Part shown: positions 51,137 through 62,697 of the stretch, piece by piece
How positions within the stretch are numbered: position 1 is the first letter of the stretch
Layout: every line of letters begins with the position of its first letter
NCBI GenBank assembly: GCA_035041965.1
Contig: JAPYMA010000881.1
Span: 1-64,000 of the forward strand
Length of the DNA stretch: 64,000 nucleotides
Origin: Anisakis pegreffii
Lineage: Eukaryota > Nematoda > Chromadorea > Rhabditida > Anisakidae
Direction of reading: 5' to 3'
Notes under the pieces: generated by a model
The model's input: only the letters and a program-made list of their open reading frames with translations
Databases searched by the model: none
What the model was told of the DNA's origin: nothing
Program-made: the position numbers and the translations under genes

Positions 51137-54100
51137 CGTTATTGTAATTGATTGTATTCGTTTTGTTGTATCAATTTTAGGCAGTACAAACAGTGATGAG
51201 TGAATTACGCTCAATGCTTGAGCAGTCACAAAAGCAATTGGCACTCGAAACAGAACAAAAATTATCGATAAAAAATGAACACGAAAAATTATTACAGCAA
51301 ATGGATGTGTGTCATTGTTTATCTTTATTTATTTATTTGATCGATGCACATTTTTTAAGAAAGCAGCATCTTCAAGAACACACCACGAATTAGTGTCATA
51401 AAAAGCAACCGCTTTATTCATCCACGTTCGCTCAACTATTCTGATCTTGTCTTGCTGGATCGCGATCTCTTTTTCCCGTTGGAGGGTGCGGTGCCACTCT
51501 GTGCATCTGTTTGTCCAATTGTTGTCATTCATCAGTGCCAACCAATTTCCTTGTCCATTCAGTTTGCGTATTTAAGGCTGATGGTAAGCATCGTGAAGCC
51601 GTAGAATCAATCTACAAAAAAGTTACGGATGAATTAACAAGTTTGAGGTATCTGTTCCAGTTTTTATTGCACTACTCTTGTTATTATCGTTCTTGAACAG
51701 ATACAATTAACTGATGAACAGATACAATTAACTGATGAACAGATACAATCATCAGTTAATTGTATATAAGTCGATGTAAATGTAAAAATGTTGCAACCGC
51801 CGTTTTGCGCAGTGCTAATGAAAATGATAGTGAAATAACGATACTAGTTACTGGGACGATAAGAATAATAAAAAGGGTATAATTATAAGAGTAGACGGTG
51901 GTACATGTGAGACAGTAGCTTCAGTCGCAGTACAATAACGTTACGCTTGTGATAACTAAATTGTTAAACCGAGCAGTCATATTGATCTGTTTGATCAATG
52001 TTATATTGATGCATCTTTATTACTGGTATTAATGTTTTTCTTGCAAGAGAAGAGAACGAATCGGTGAAAGTTGAGTTGGCGATGGCACTGAGTGAGAATC
52101 GTGAATTGCGTGATCAGCTGAGTATCGAAAGGGAATGGCATGAAAATGCAGCAAATGAGTTGAGTGCTCTCAGGGATATTAAATCACAAGTTGCTCGGTT
52201 CGTATTCATTATTGCTTTTTGAATGCTCATAATAGTTAATGGATACATAAGTCTTATTTTGAACTGAAACCTAATGCACCGGAATCGTGAAACAGCATTG
52301 CGTACACATTGTGATCATCAGTTAAGCCTTACATCCATATATGAATAATTGCAAACAAATAAGGTTTTGATTTTAATGACCCCACCTTCAGTCTTTGGTT
52401 GAGTTGTAACTAATGTTTTATGAACAATCAAAAAAGTAAAGTGATGAATAAAATTTGTAAAAAAAGAATGAAGAGTTGCAGAAGTCAGCAAGAAGCGGAA
52501 GAATCACGACGTGAAGCGTTAGAAGCAACAGAAGAAAGGGAACAAGCCGAACAGGAGGCGTCTGAATGCCGTAAACAAACTGAACGTATGCTGTCGATCA
52601 CTGAGCAACTGACCGATAAAAATTCATCACTTTCCTCCGAATGTGATTCACTTAGGGCTAAGGTATTTATTGGTTTATTCATTTATTCGTTTATGTCTAT
52701 TTGTTGTTAATTTCATTTGAATTTGATTCATCGTTCGCTTATAGAATCTGGCTATAAATACGAAGTTCATCGAATTGGAAGCAGATTTGAGGCGTACAAA
52801 AGAGGCTTTTGATGAGACACAAAAACAGTTGGATTACATTAAAGTGACAAGTACGGCTGAAATTGCATCACTCAGAGAGGATTTGAATTCAAAAATCGCT
52901 AAAGGTAACAGCTGATTCATTGCTTTTGTCATTATTGTAACCATTCTCTTTCACAGTCTCACTTCTCATTTGCCAGCCATTCCATGAATCCATTACTTTT
53001 CTCAGTCCTACTCGTTCGTTGTTGATTGCATTCGAATTGCTATCTTTATATGGAGTATCTTCGTATTTCTTGTTTCTTTAGCGATTTGCAAAATACTGCA
53101 GTGGTCCAGTAACAAAGTATCTTCGATAAACTCAGAAAAATGTGTTTCAGTTCAAGAATTATCGCGACTGTTAGACGAAGTGAGCAACGAAAAGGAAATT
53201 CTGAAGAAGAAACATGCCTCAAATATAAAAGTATGTGGTGATTTTCAGACACTGAGATTGATTGATTGCTTGATGTTTTTATTATTATTATCGAAAACGA
53301 AATGTGTCAAGATGGGGTATTACCAGAACATTTGTTTTGCTTGAATGTCTACTGTAATGTTTATGTATGATGATGATACAATGTATCGTGTGAATTTTCA
53401 AGGAGCTACGAGCCGAGCTGATGATTTTCCGAAGAGCACAGCAACAACATCAAACGACCACTTCAGCAACCACAAATCATTGCGATACACCTCATGAAAA
53501 TCACGAACTAACTGCATATTTGCCAATTACAAACGGTTACTTTTTGATTAGCTTTCTAACGTGACTGTTTGCCACTGTTATTGTGTTGGTGTTTCAAAGG
53601 TTTGATGGTCATATCACGACGAAAAATCATTGTACCTACTTTATTTTGTTGGATATATCCACTTCATTTCATTCTGATCAGTCAGTTTTGAGGTTCCCTT
53701 GACGGTGACTCGATGAACCGAAGCGTTACATAATTCATTAATTTATGCAGCATCCAGCCATCAGTAATTGTCATAAGACGTGCATATAGCACTTAAAACT
53801 GAATGGAATATTTCTGTCAAACAGAATTGTTATTAGTGCGAGTATTGCTAAATAATATGATATTGATTTTATAAGCGTTTACTGTATTAAGCGCATGATA
53901 CCAGATATGACATTGTTCACGATAGCCACACGCAATAATTGTCTATTTGTTCATTTAAAAAATCATTAGCGTTTCGGTGTTCGACATGATCAATACCAGT
54001 TACATCATACCACTGCTGATTAAAGCGTATATTGTTGATCTAGGCATGCCTCCTACATGGGTGGTAATAAGAAAGCATTAAGGTGGTTGTTCGTCCTCTT

Positions 54101-55018
54101 CACGAGCCTCATCAATATGTTCGATGGAAACAAGCACACGTAATACATTGAACGCACCATCGCCGGTGGATGAAGCGAGTAATATGAATATAAATGCATC
54201 ACTACCTTCATCATCGTCAGTCAATTCAATGCAACAACAAATGATTGAAAAAATTGTGAAACTCCAACGGCAACTGGCAAGGAAACAAGATAAGGTGGAA
54301 TTTTTGGAGGAACACGTTAGGCAGTGCACTGAAGAGTTGCGAAAGAAGACTAAGTTTGTTCATACATGTATTTATTTGTTTTGTTTTCCTGCTTGTTCAT
54401 TAAATTTCATAGCTGTGTTTCACCTAATGAATCTGTCGAGTTATTTACGTGATAATTTTTCTAGAATAATTCAAAATTATGCTCTTCGCGAAGAAGCTTC
54501 TCTACTGCTGCCAGAAAGTGATTCATTGACGCAGGTGAATTCTGTTTTTGAAAGTTTTAAATCAGTCAGTACAATTTTGTGAATGATTATAATGCAAACT
54601 AATAATCATATATAACGTTTAATTTTCAAATATCAGCTGAAAGCCAACGATTTGAACATTATCATTTCTCATTCTTTCGTGTATTTTCATCCAATTGCAT
54701 ATTGTTTATTTGTTAACGTTTTGTTCACTTGTCCATTTCAGTTCCATAGTCATCTGTCATGTAGGTTACAATTAGATGTTGAAATGTTTTTTCCTGTATA
54801 CTTAATAATGATATAAATAACTAAAAACATAACAATATTTATAATAGCTACGACGTTGACATTATTCATAATGATAATATCATTAATATTGCTTTTTTTC
54901 TCTCAGCTGTTCGCATTATGTGAGGTTGTCGAGGTTAGTTCATTGAAGACACGCTGTTATGCTTTCTGGTGTTTTTGCTTTGCTTGCTTGTTGTATATAT
55001 GTGCTGGTATCATTATTG

Positions 55019-55079
<61 letters not shown>

Positions 55080-55852
55080 TATTATTATTACTATTATTTT
55101 ACGGTAGTGTGGTTACAATTTCGTTAATACATATTTATTTATCACTAACATTTCACTACTCATTACAGTTATATATGACTCTAAGGATGAATTTTATTTA
55201 TGTGAAGCAATGCATCATTGTTTTTAGTGGTTTTGTTTATTTAATGGAAGTTTCATTGTTGTGCCAATCAGTGCTTATCAGCAGACGAATGTGTGAATGC
55301 GTTTATTTTTCAAAGTAGCGCTTTTACTGAAACAATGATACTTTTATTTTGTTGATGATTTTCAGTGAAATGGAATGAATCAGTTTCTCATTTTAGGTTC
55401 CTTTAGCACGTCGAAAAGGTGCTAGTAGTAGCTCGAGTGGAGCCAGTAGCGTGGGTGCAGTAACTCTAATGGGTAGCATCTTTGGAAGTAGTGCAGGAGG
55501 AAAGTCCGAATTGGAATTAGCCACTGAGATTAATTCTCGTTTACAGGCCGTACTCGAAGATACGCTTTATAAAAATATTACACTCAAAGTGAGTTTAGAA
55601 TTTTGCTTTTGTTCATTTTATTTTCGTTATTCATTAATTTCATCTGTTTTGTTTTATTACATCATGCTTGCCGGTTGCCTTTTTAACTGTCATTATTATC
55701 GTTGATTATTATTATTGTAAATTTCGTTGATAACATTACTAATACTGAACGCTATTTTTAAAAATTTGCAGAGCAATGTTGATACACTAGGTGAAGAGAT
55801 CTCACGGTTGTCTCGCGAAAATCGACACTTATCACTTTCAAAAACAACTTAA
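48442..55852 (+). CDS. cccp-1: Coiled-coil protein CCDC186/CCCP-1 homologue, 18 coding exons
   Basis: A golgin-like peripheral membrane protein that, in C. elegans, works with RAB-2 and the EARP complex in dense-core vesicle maturation near the trans-Golgi. Exons: 48442-48570, 48765-48856, 48945-49037, 49541-49694, 49928-50044, 50412-50480, 50768-50866, 51181-51306, 51577-51647, 52048-52197, 52482-52662, 52745-52904, 53151-53230, 53403-53535, 54083-54353, 54465-54534, 55397-55588, 55772-55852. All junctions are GT/AG and in phase, giving 755 aa, close to the family's usual size. Most of it is predicted coiled coil (Glu/Lys/Gln-rich heptads). Two blocks are diagnostic: KIVKLQRQLARKQDKVEFLE to ALREE (about 607-651), and GSIFGSS then RLQAVLEDTLYKNITLK (about 692-729) near the C-terminus. 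The start could be the second ATG four codons downstream. Confidence 0.93.
51084..51136. repeat. (ATT)n microsatellite in a CCDC186 intron
   Basis: About 17 ATT units, just upstream of the exon at 51181. Confidence 0.95.
51695..51765. repeat. Tandem 21-bp units with a perfect inverted copy
   Basis: GATACAATTAACTGATGAACA is repeated about twice, and the unit ATACAATTAACTGATGA (51722-51738) is followed after 10 bases by its exact reverse complement (51749-51765). It lies in a CCDC186 intron. Confidence 0.9.
54083..54353 (+). CDS. cccp-1: CCDC186 exon 15, conserved coiled-coil block
   Basis: Encodes a Ser-rich linker (GCSSSSRASSICS) and then the most conserved part of the family, KIVKLQRQLARKQDKVEFLE. 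It follows a CATTAAG acceptor and ends at AA/GTTTGT in the codon of a Lys completed by exon 16. Confidence 0.93.
55021..55099. repeat. (ATT)n microsatellite in a CCDC186 intron
   Basis: About 26 ATT units with one ACT interruption. The poly-Leu and poly-Ile frames across it are artefacts. Confidence 0.95.
55397..55588 (+). CDS. cccp-1: CCDC186 exon 17, conserved C-terminal block
   Basis: Encodes a Ser-rich stretch, GSIFGSS, and NSRLQAVLEDTLYKNITLK. This C-terminal region is the membrane-targeting part in the family. A TTTTAG acceptor and a GTGAGT donor bound it. Confidence 0.93.
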
Positions 55853-55904
55853 TTTGTTGATAAGAAACTGCTTATTTGACCATCATCATCTTATTTTCAG
55901 CTTT

Positions 55905-55936
55905 CATTATTATTATTGTTATTACTATTATTATTA

Positions 55937-55983
<47 letters not shown>

Positions 55984-55984
55984 T
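55905..55984. repeat. (ATT)n microsatellite
   Basis: About 26 ATT/GTT units, 50 bases after the CCDC186 stop codon, probably in its 3' untranslated region. Confidence 0.95.
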
Positions 55985-57842
55985 TAAGAGCATAACTTTC
56001 GATTAATTAATGCTCGTCGAGAGGGTTGAAGAATTCAGGAAGTCAGAAAGGATAATTTCGAAAAGGAAACAAAATGTTCTTAGTAAGCTAAACTTTTCTG
56101 GGCGTCTGAAATATTGCAGAGAATCATTAAGTGAGGTAGTTGTTCAGTGGTGGATTCGTGATAAACTGTGATACCCATATGCAGCGGGGTTTTTGTTCGT
56201 TGGTGATTGGTAACCGTAGCTGAGTAAATGAAAAATAGTTGGCATCATTAAGATGATTATTCTTTATATTATCACCTTCATTATCCGTCATTATTCTTTA
56301 TATTATCACCTTCATTATCCGTCACTTCTGTTAACACTCTTCCGTTGTTTGTTTGTATTGCTTTGCGTCTCATTTATTCAATCATTTGTTTATTTGATCC
56401 TCGTTCATTGCTTCGTGATTAATTGTTAAATATGCTTCGTTTTAATTATTTGTTACTCATTATTAAAAATTTTATTGTTATTATTACCTATTTGATCGTT
56501 TTATTCTTTTCGTTTTCGATTTCCATCATTCTTAAACTTGTATTTTTATTCCGTTGAAGTTTATATCCAAATTGCTTGCATTCATTGTTGATGCGCGTTT
56601 TTGGTTATGCCTCGTTTTTTTTTGTTAAAAAATTGTTATTTGTACGCGCTTTAGATGAGCATTTCTTTTTAATGAAGTAGTTATTCAATTTGATAATTTA
56701 TTCATTTGTCCGTCGATCAACTGTCTATACGTTTGTCCACTGCATTGATTTTGTTTTGGTCAGTTACTGTTCGTTAGGAAAATTAGTTTGCCATTTATTT
56801 AGAAAATTTCTATCAGTCCAAAAGTTTTCCTAAAACAGAACAACAAACGGACAATTTGGAGAAGAATTTCAAAAAGTATTTGTTTTCAGAAATTCTGCAC
56901 TTGCATAACTCTAACTCAAAAATCAAGTTGATGCCTGGCCCTAAGTCTCCTTATTGAGCCTGCATCTATGTCTTATTTGAGAACCTATAGTGTTCATTTT
57001 TTAGAAATATTACTCTTGATTTCGTGCAATTTTTATTGATCTTGCTCGTTTTTTCTTTCTCATTCATTAAACCTTCACTGCTTCATAAGCCAAAGGTCAT
57101 TTGTCTCTCCTTTTTAGTGTTGTTTTCATTATTTTTACTATCGCTCAAATCATTATTTATTTCCAAACGAGCATGTAAAGGACAATCTTTACATTCATTC
57201 ATTCGTGTTAGCAAATCTTTATCATGAATACAGTAATTTCTCATTAGTGATATAACAATTATAATAATAACATCGACGTTTCCAGATTACATGATTATGT
57301 GTTATTTCAATAAATGAAGAAATAAAACGAAAATAAAAATGAGAGATAAAATTCATTTCAATTTGTGTTGAGTATTTATCAGGCCATCATGTTGTTATTG
57401 TTTTTACCATGAAAACGAACTCATATACAGCTTTAGTTTCAGTCGTTACCATTGCAGTGCTGCACATTACTTACAAGAAGTTTTAATGCCACAAAGAAAA
57501 AAGCAACTGAAATTGCAATAGTAACAACAGCAATAATGGCAACAGTAGTAGTGATGTCGACTGGTGAGCAAAATGAAGGAGTTAGGTGATCAAATTGGTG
57601 GAAGGTGCTCGAGAAGATGATCAGTTGGAGTTGTTGTCGTTGACGATTGTTAACTGTAAATTAAATCTGTCGAATGAAAGAAAAGATTTAGTTCTACATA
57701 TGGATAAAAAATTCAATTCTACATACACATCTACATATAGTTTCACATTTTTGGCGAAGTGAGTTTATCAGAATGACGTTTCAAAGTATGCTCGAGTTCG
57801 TGTCGATTTTCGTTAGAAATTTTTTGCTGTAATTGATTACGT
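55985..57842. other. Convergent intergenic region
   Basis: T-rich on the plus strand, no exon recognised. It separates the 3' end of the plus-strand CCDC186 gene from that of the minus-strand RNase P subunit gene. Confidence 0.5.
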
Positions 57843-57848
57843 TTTATT
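57843..57848 (-). promoter_or_regulatory. Possible polyadenylation signal AATAAA
   Basis: AATAAA on the minus strand about 100 bases past the putative last exon of the Rpp14-like gene. It fits in position but the hexamer is common in AT-rich DNA. Confidence 0.3.
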
Positions 57849-57949
57849 AAAAGCAAGATTAAGTGAGACGAGAAGACGGGGTGTTACGCTTAACAGCAAG
57901 CGGTTAGAGCAATGCGGAAGTAGACAGCTTGCTAAGGTATCATTCAAAT

Positions 57950-58093
57950 CTAGTGGATTACGGCATTGTACAAGCGACAAAACACGCAACAGGCAACACC
58001 TAATCGCAGTTCAAGAAGACAATCTACGGCTCGCTCAGAACAGAAACACAGAAGTTTTTGTAGTCGTTGCCGCATTTTCACATGACAAAAATC
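57950..58093 (-). CDS. Possible last exon of the Rpp14-like gene
   Basis: A TTCTGATAG acceptor opens a 47-codon frame in phase 0, the phase required by the exon ending at 58321, and runs to TAG. An AATAAA follows about 100 bases later. The peptide is Cys- and Leu-rich and does not clearly match the Rpp14 C-terminus. A rival continuation starts at CTCGGTCAG near 58196 and is also in phase. Confidence 0.25.
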   Translation of the reverse strand, partial: DFCHVKMRQRLQKLLCFCSERAVDCLLELRLGVACCVFCRLYNAVIH

Positions 58094-58320
58094 CTATCAG
58101 AATCGTATTGTTAAGAAATTATCAAACTCCGGTGAAATATGCAAGCTATTAGGTTGTTCAGTAGGCTTGCAAATTGATTGTTTGCAAAAGCAAAGCTCTG
58201 ACCGAGAGAGGATTCATATTCACTTGTGAGAGAGTATAAATGCATTCTGGTGTGCTCGTTTATGCATAAACGGATTGATTCGCACATGTAAAAGTAATAT
58301 GAAAAGTAAAAACAACAAAC

Positions 58321-59117
58321 CGAATTCAAATGAAGCGCAACTGGTGTTCCGAAATGTCGACCATAAACCGACAATGCAGCCCATACTAGATGCGAATCTG
58401 ATGCGGCCACAACGACCGAACCTTTGCGAGTGGTCTCATCGAATGGACCTAGCTGATAGTTGGGTGCGGCTTGACCGAGTACTCGTCGAATTGCTTCATC
58501 AACGATTGTCGTGAATTCATTTGTAGACAACATTCGATCCGAGCTACCAAGCTCGCTGGAGAAAACGAATTTGAAATTTGAAGCAATTTCCAAAAAGATG
58601 AAGAATAAATAAAGAAATCCACTTTTGCAATTCATTAACCAACTGATCAATAGCAATATAGCAACGATAATTAGTTAGATGCTGGCTGCTTCATTCTTGA
58701 CTTCACCGTCCCTCTCACTAATAGCATCAGCCACAAACATCTGTTTTTTTTTTGTTTTTCAAAAGTTAATATCAGATCAGTCTGACTTTTAAAAATTGCA
58801 AAAAACAAAACTTCAAGCGTTAAAGAAGAAAAAGAATGATGAGGATGCAGTAAAAATACAACAAGAAAAAATGAATGATTGAATGAGAGAATGCAAAATG
58901 AAGCAATCAAATTTCAGCGAAATGAGAAGAAAACTAACAGTCGTAAAGTTATTCGCCAAAGTTGTTGTCGTTGCTGTATATTTTCTTCGTTCACGCCATT
59001 ACCGCTTTTTTGAGATTTTCGTTTCATTGATCGTTGTTTCTTAAAATTTGCCTTTGATTCTGATGTACTTGCACGACTACAATGAGTAACGGGGTTTGTT
59101 TTGATAATAGAACACAT
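58321..59117 (-). CDS. RPP14: RNase P/MRP subunit Rpp14-like, two supported exons
   Basis: A small protein subunit of the RNase P/MRP ribonucleoprotein that processes precursor tRNA in the nucleus. Exons are 58939-59117 and 58321-58555; they join inside a Leu codon. The joined segment LWRITLRLELGSSDRMLS, then NEFTTIVDEAIRRVLGQAA and HLVWAALSVYGRHFGTPVAL, follows the order of the human RPP14 domain as I recall it (KVRLEF..., NEFTFKQLI...LFGE, LVKLWSSLTLLGSYKGK). Upstream of the domain is a basic extension of about 50 residues that human RPP14 lacks. The ATG at 59117 stands directly after GATTTTCAG, so this is either a trans-splice acceptor or the frame continues from an earlier exon. It lies about 1.15 kb downstream of the GPATCH2-like gene on the same strand. 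Pop5 is the nearest alternative assignment. Confidence 0.7.
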
Positions 59118-60265
59118 CTGAAAATCTTTCAGCAGATGATTTATTTGCAATAGAACGATGATGATTTGACGATGGTGGTTGGTCACTAGAGTTTCGAATG
59201 AAAAACAGAAAAGTAAGGTGATGTACAGTCGGTTTGAATGATGCATTTTGCAAAAAGAACGTATCAGAAACGTTGTCGATTCGACAACAATACAACGCTA
59301 AGAATTTATTTGTACGTTTCGTTTCATTACGTGGTACTGTGATCGTCTGAGAGAGGTGCAAGATGGAGCTGGAAGAGATGCGTTGAGATCTGAGCGCATT
59401 ATTGGAAACTTGAAGCCCAAATATGAGAGCATATAATGAAAAATGACATAAGAGCTGACATGATCAAAATCAATGAATAATAACGGAAGATTAATCAGAA
59501 ATTGTTTATTTTTGTCAACCATAAACTTTACTTTCATCGCAGATTGCACACGCGCACACACACACATACGAACACACGCATTAACACACATGCAAAACAG
59601 AAACCATCTGTCGTTACAGTTGCTATGCTTGAATATTTATTCAATTCGTCTCAGAAAGTTACATTCGAATTTGAGACGATATATAGGCCGAGTCCAGCTC
59701 GGCTTTTTCATATTCATACGATACAAGGGGAAAAATTAATTACAATACACACAATGCATCATCAAATTTTTTGAATGTTTTTGTAAAGAAAGAAATGGAA
59801 AGAATTTTAAAGAAACACGAACGGCTTCTTCAGCAGTAATGAATGAAGTAATTTTATGAAGAATGATTTTATTCTGGAAATTTTTGTGGTGTCAATAATA
59901 TTCAAACAGACAAGTAAATGATGTTTAAACAGATAAATAAATATAAAAGTCATGAAACACTGAATTTGTCAGTCAGACCAGCTGATTGAATTTTACGATG
60001 AAAAAACAATTAAAAAACGGTGAAGAAAACTTAAAAACTGATCGCATAGTACTTCACAGAAGATAAGTGAAATTTGTTTTGATAATGCAATATAATACAA
60101 ATTAAATTCGTTATTGTTCCTAAAAGTAACAAATTCGTGAAGTTTAAACATGAAATTGAGGTTATGTGATGTTCAATTGAACCATACTAGTTATCACGAA
60201 CATTACTAACACTACTTTTTGTGACATCATTCGGCATATCACCTTATCATTTTGCGTGTCGTTCA
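59118..60265. other. Spacer between two minus-strand genes
   Basis: AT-rich, with a short CACA-rich run near 59550-59590. No exon recognised. If the two genes are co-transcribed, this is a long intercistronic region by C. elegans standards. Confidence 0.4.
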
Positions 60266-61539
60266 TCACAGCAACGATTTTTTCTTTTTTACGATCAATG
60301 TACCTCGAGTACGCTTTGCTATTTCCAAACCAAAACAATGCAAGATTCGACTCAACTGTAAAAATTCACAATAAATGAAATAATCTTGTAAGCAGATATT
60401 ACACGAGAGAACTGAATTGAATTTAGTACGGTATTTCCTAATAAAATTCACTAATCTCATCTTACATAAATCTCATTTGTGTGCTCAATCCGAGCAACAG
60501 CATCTGCTGTTGAGATTGTTGCAACAGAATGAGAAGAAAACAAATCAATTCAAGTTCAGTTGAATCACCTGATTAGAACGCATCCACTGATAGAGTACCA
60601 GTTCTTGTTGATTATTATCACGAACAAAGCGTTCTAATTTCCGATGCAGTAATGCTAGAGGTGTATGTGCTCTGAAAGAAAGGACGCGTTGATCAAGTGA
60701 CGAACGTGGCATAATACATTTCTAGGTCACTGCTCACGGAGATCTTAGCTCGAAAATTACTCACCATAAGTCAAAGTGGTTTTGGCATAGTTTGGAATGA
60801 TGGATATTACTTCTGACTGCAACTCTCTTCAGACATTAATTCGAGCTTGGAAGTGGACCTAGGATGGGTTGGCTTATCCTAGCAGTGGGTCGACAAAATG
60901 TTAATAATTGAAGCAATTCGAACGAACTTATTCATTCGCTGCTGTCGACCATTTAGATTTTGGGAAAGATGTTCGTGCAAATAGTCATGAACGTTTGATT
61001 CGGTTGAATCGACCCAATCCGATTGCTCATCATCTGCTTCACGTCCATCCGACGAAAACGTTTCTGATGATGACAGCTCACTTGCCGAATAAACACCGTC
61101 CCAATCCATTGATTTCTTATCTACATTTGATCTGTTCTCATTTTACGTCGATCACAATGAAGACAGCATCGTTCAATTATTTAAGATTTATGAAGTCCTA
61201 ACAAATATTGATAATTGAAAATGATGATAATATGCAGAGTAATCAATTACTGTTATTATCATTGCGGTTAACAATGTTATCATTCTTGCTGTCGTTTTTA
61301 AAGTTGTTATGCAACGAAATCTTCGTCGGAGTTGCGCTAGATGGTGTGTCGATATCCATATGTTCTGAGGTAGTTCGATTTGTTCCCTCCCTGTCAACAC
61401 GTCTCTTCTTTCGACGACGATTGCTTCTCGATGATAACGTAGATGCAACATTTTCGGCTTGGCTATCTGATTCGATCGTAACAGATGCGACTTGTTTCAT
61501 AACCGCGTACTCGATTTCACTATCCTCGTCTGTACGCAT
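60266..61539 (-). CDS. GPATCH2-like protein with R3H-like C-terminus, no G-patch
   Basis: Four in-phase exons: 61251-61539 (the exon itself starts at an acceptor at 61592), 60928-61120, 60569-60671 and 60266-60355, giving 224 aa. The first ATG after the TTTTAG acceptor is at 61539, so the exon may be trans-spliced. A basic patch NRRRKKRR lies at residues 40-47. The acidic motif DGREADDEQSDW (121-132) matches the GPATCH2 family's DEGR.GDDEQSDWF as I recall it. The C-terminus (about 173-219, LERFVRDNNQQELVL to FGLEIAKRTRGTLIVKKKK) has the layout of an R3H single-strand nucleic-acid-binding domain but lacks its Arg and His. I find no G-patch in these exons. GPATCH2 proteins are nuclear and linked to RNA helicase control; here the role is inferred only. 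It may be a diverged relative. Confidence 0.6.
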
Positions 61540-61918
61540 CCCACAAACACACACAGTCGTCCCTTTAATATTTTTCACTCCAGCAATAAATTCTAAAATG
61601 AGTTAACGAACAAAAATAGCATTTACCATCAGCAATGACAGTTCCTAGTCAATTCATACAATAATGTATTTAAAAGTCAATTCCCGTGAAGCATCCTTTA
61701 GACAACTGTGCAGTTTAGGTCAAGGAGAAACGAGGTGCGGTCTAAGGCGTCGTCGCACTTCGCCATAAAAACGCGTCTGAGCGCAGGGGCGGAGTATAAC
61801 ACATACGGAACACGCATTAGCCATCGCATGCATGAAGACATTGTGCCACAGCTTTGTGTGTTGAAGGGGTTATTGGAGTTGTTCCTACCAACTCTAATCA
61901 ACTTCGTTTGTTCTGCAG

Positions 61919-62697
61919 ATACCGGTAAAAACTAGTACGATGATCGTTGGTGACGAAATTAAATACAATTGCAAATTATTGGTGGATCTGAAAACACAAA
62001 TGAGTGGTAACGAAGCACTGAACTTAACTAAGTGGTATTGATAGTGTTTCTACTGGCTGCTGGGTGGAGTGAACTGAGGTTTCAAAAGCTCATTCCAAAA
62101 AGGATGAAGTTCAGCTTGAGGAATTTACCATTACAATTGCCACCGTTCTTGCGTGGCTACGTTCACGAATTTTCTCACTAAGTTTTTAGTTGGTCGAAGC
62201 AAAAGAGGAGCATGCATGTACATTCAGAAGCGCTGATTAAGTACTGTTAAGGATTTCGAAACGAAGTCTGGCTCATGGCCGCCTGACGAGAAAAGAAGAA
62301 GGTTTTTCCCGAAGCAACGTGCTCTCCACGAAAGAAAAAACTGAGCACAAGTGAGGGACGGCAGCCTTTTTTGTGCTTATCACTAATGTTCAAACAATGA
62401 TACTTGTTCAAGCTTATTGATCTCATTTACGCTGACACGAATTAGACGTCGTATCATAAATACTCTATTCGTTGTGTTGCTTTTCCATTCCTATTCTCAG
62501 ATCGATATTACGAGAAGCTGTCAAATTTCAAGTTCCTAGTCCCCAACTGCGAAGCAGACAATCATGTTAAGCCTAGAACCTATACTGAACCTGAATTCCC
62601 CAAATTTGTCGACACAACTACAACAGCTGCTGTTTCAACAATCCTAAACTCATTGAAGCCGACAAGTCGTCAATTCTTTCAAGCTGTTTCGGTGTGA
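61919..62697 (+). CDS. Unrecognised plus-strand gene, three phase-compatible exons
   Basis: Exon A 61919-62006 (acceptor TTCTGCAG, donor GTG/GTAACG) encodes IPVKTSTMIVGDEIKYNC and KLLVDLKTQMS. Exon B 62089-62181 encodes HSKKDEVQLEEFTITIATVL and AWLRSRIFSL. Exon C 62501-62697 (acceptor CTATTCTCAG) encodes RYYEKLSNFKFLVPNCEADN and ends SRQFFQAVSV at TGA. All joins are phase 1. The amino-acid use looks like real protein, with no membrane segment or motif I know. The start is not found; it may lie near 61600-61900, between this gene and the divergent minus-strand one. Exon B has a weak acceptor (CAAAAG) and may not be used; A joins C in frame without it. Confidence 0.4.
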
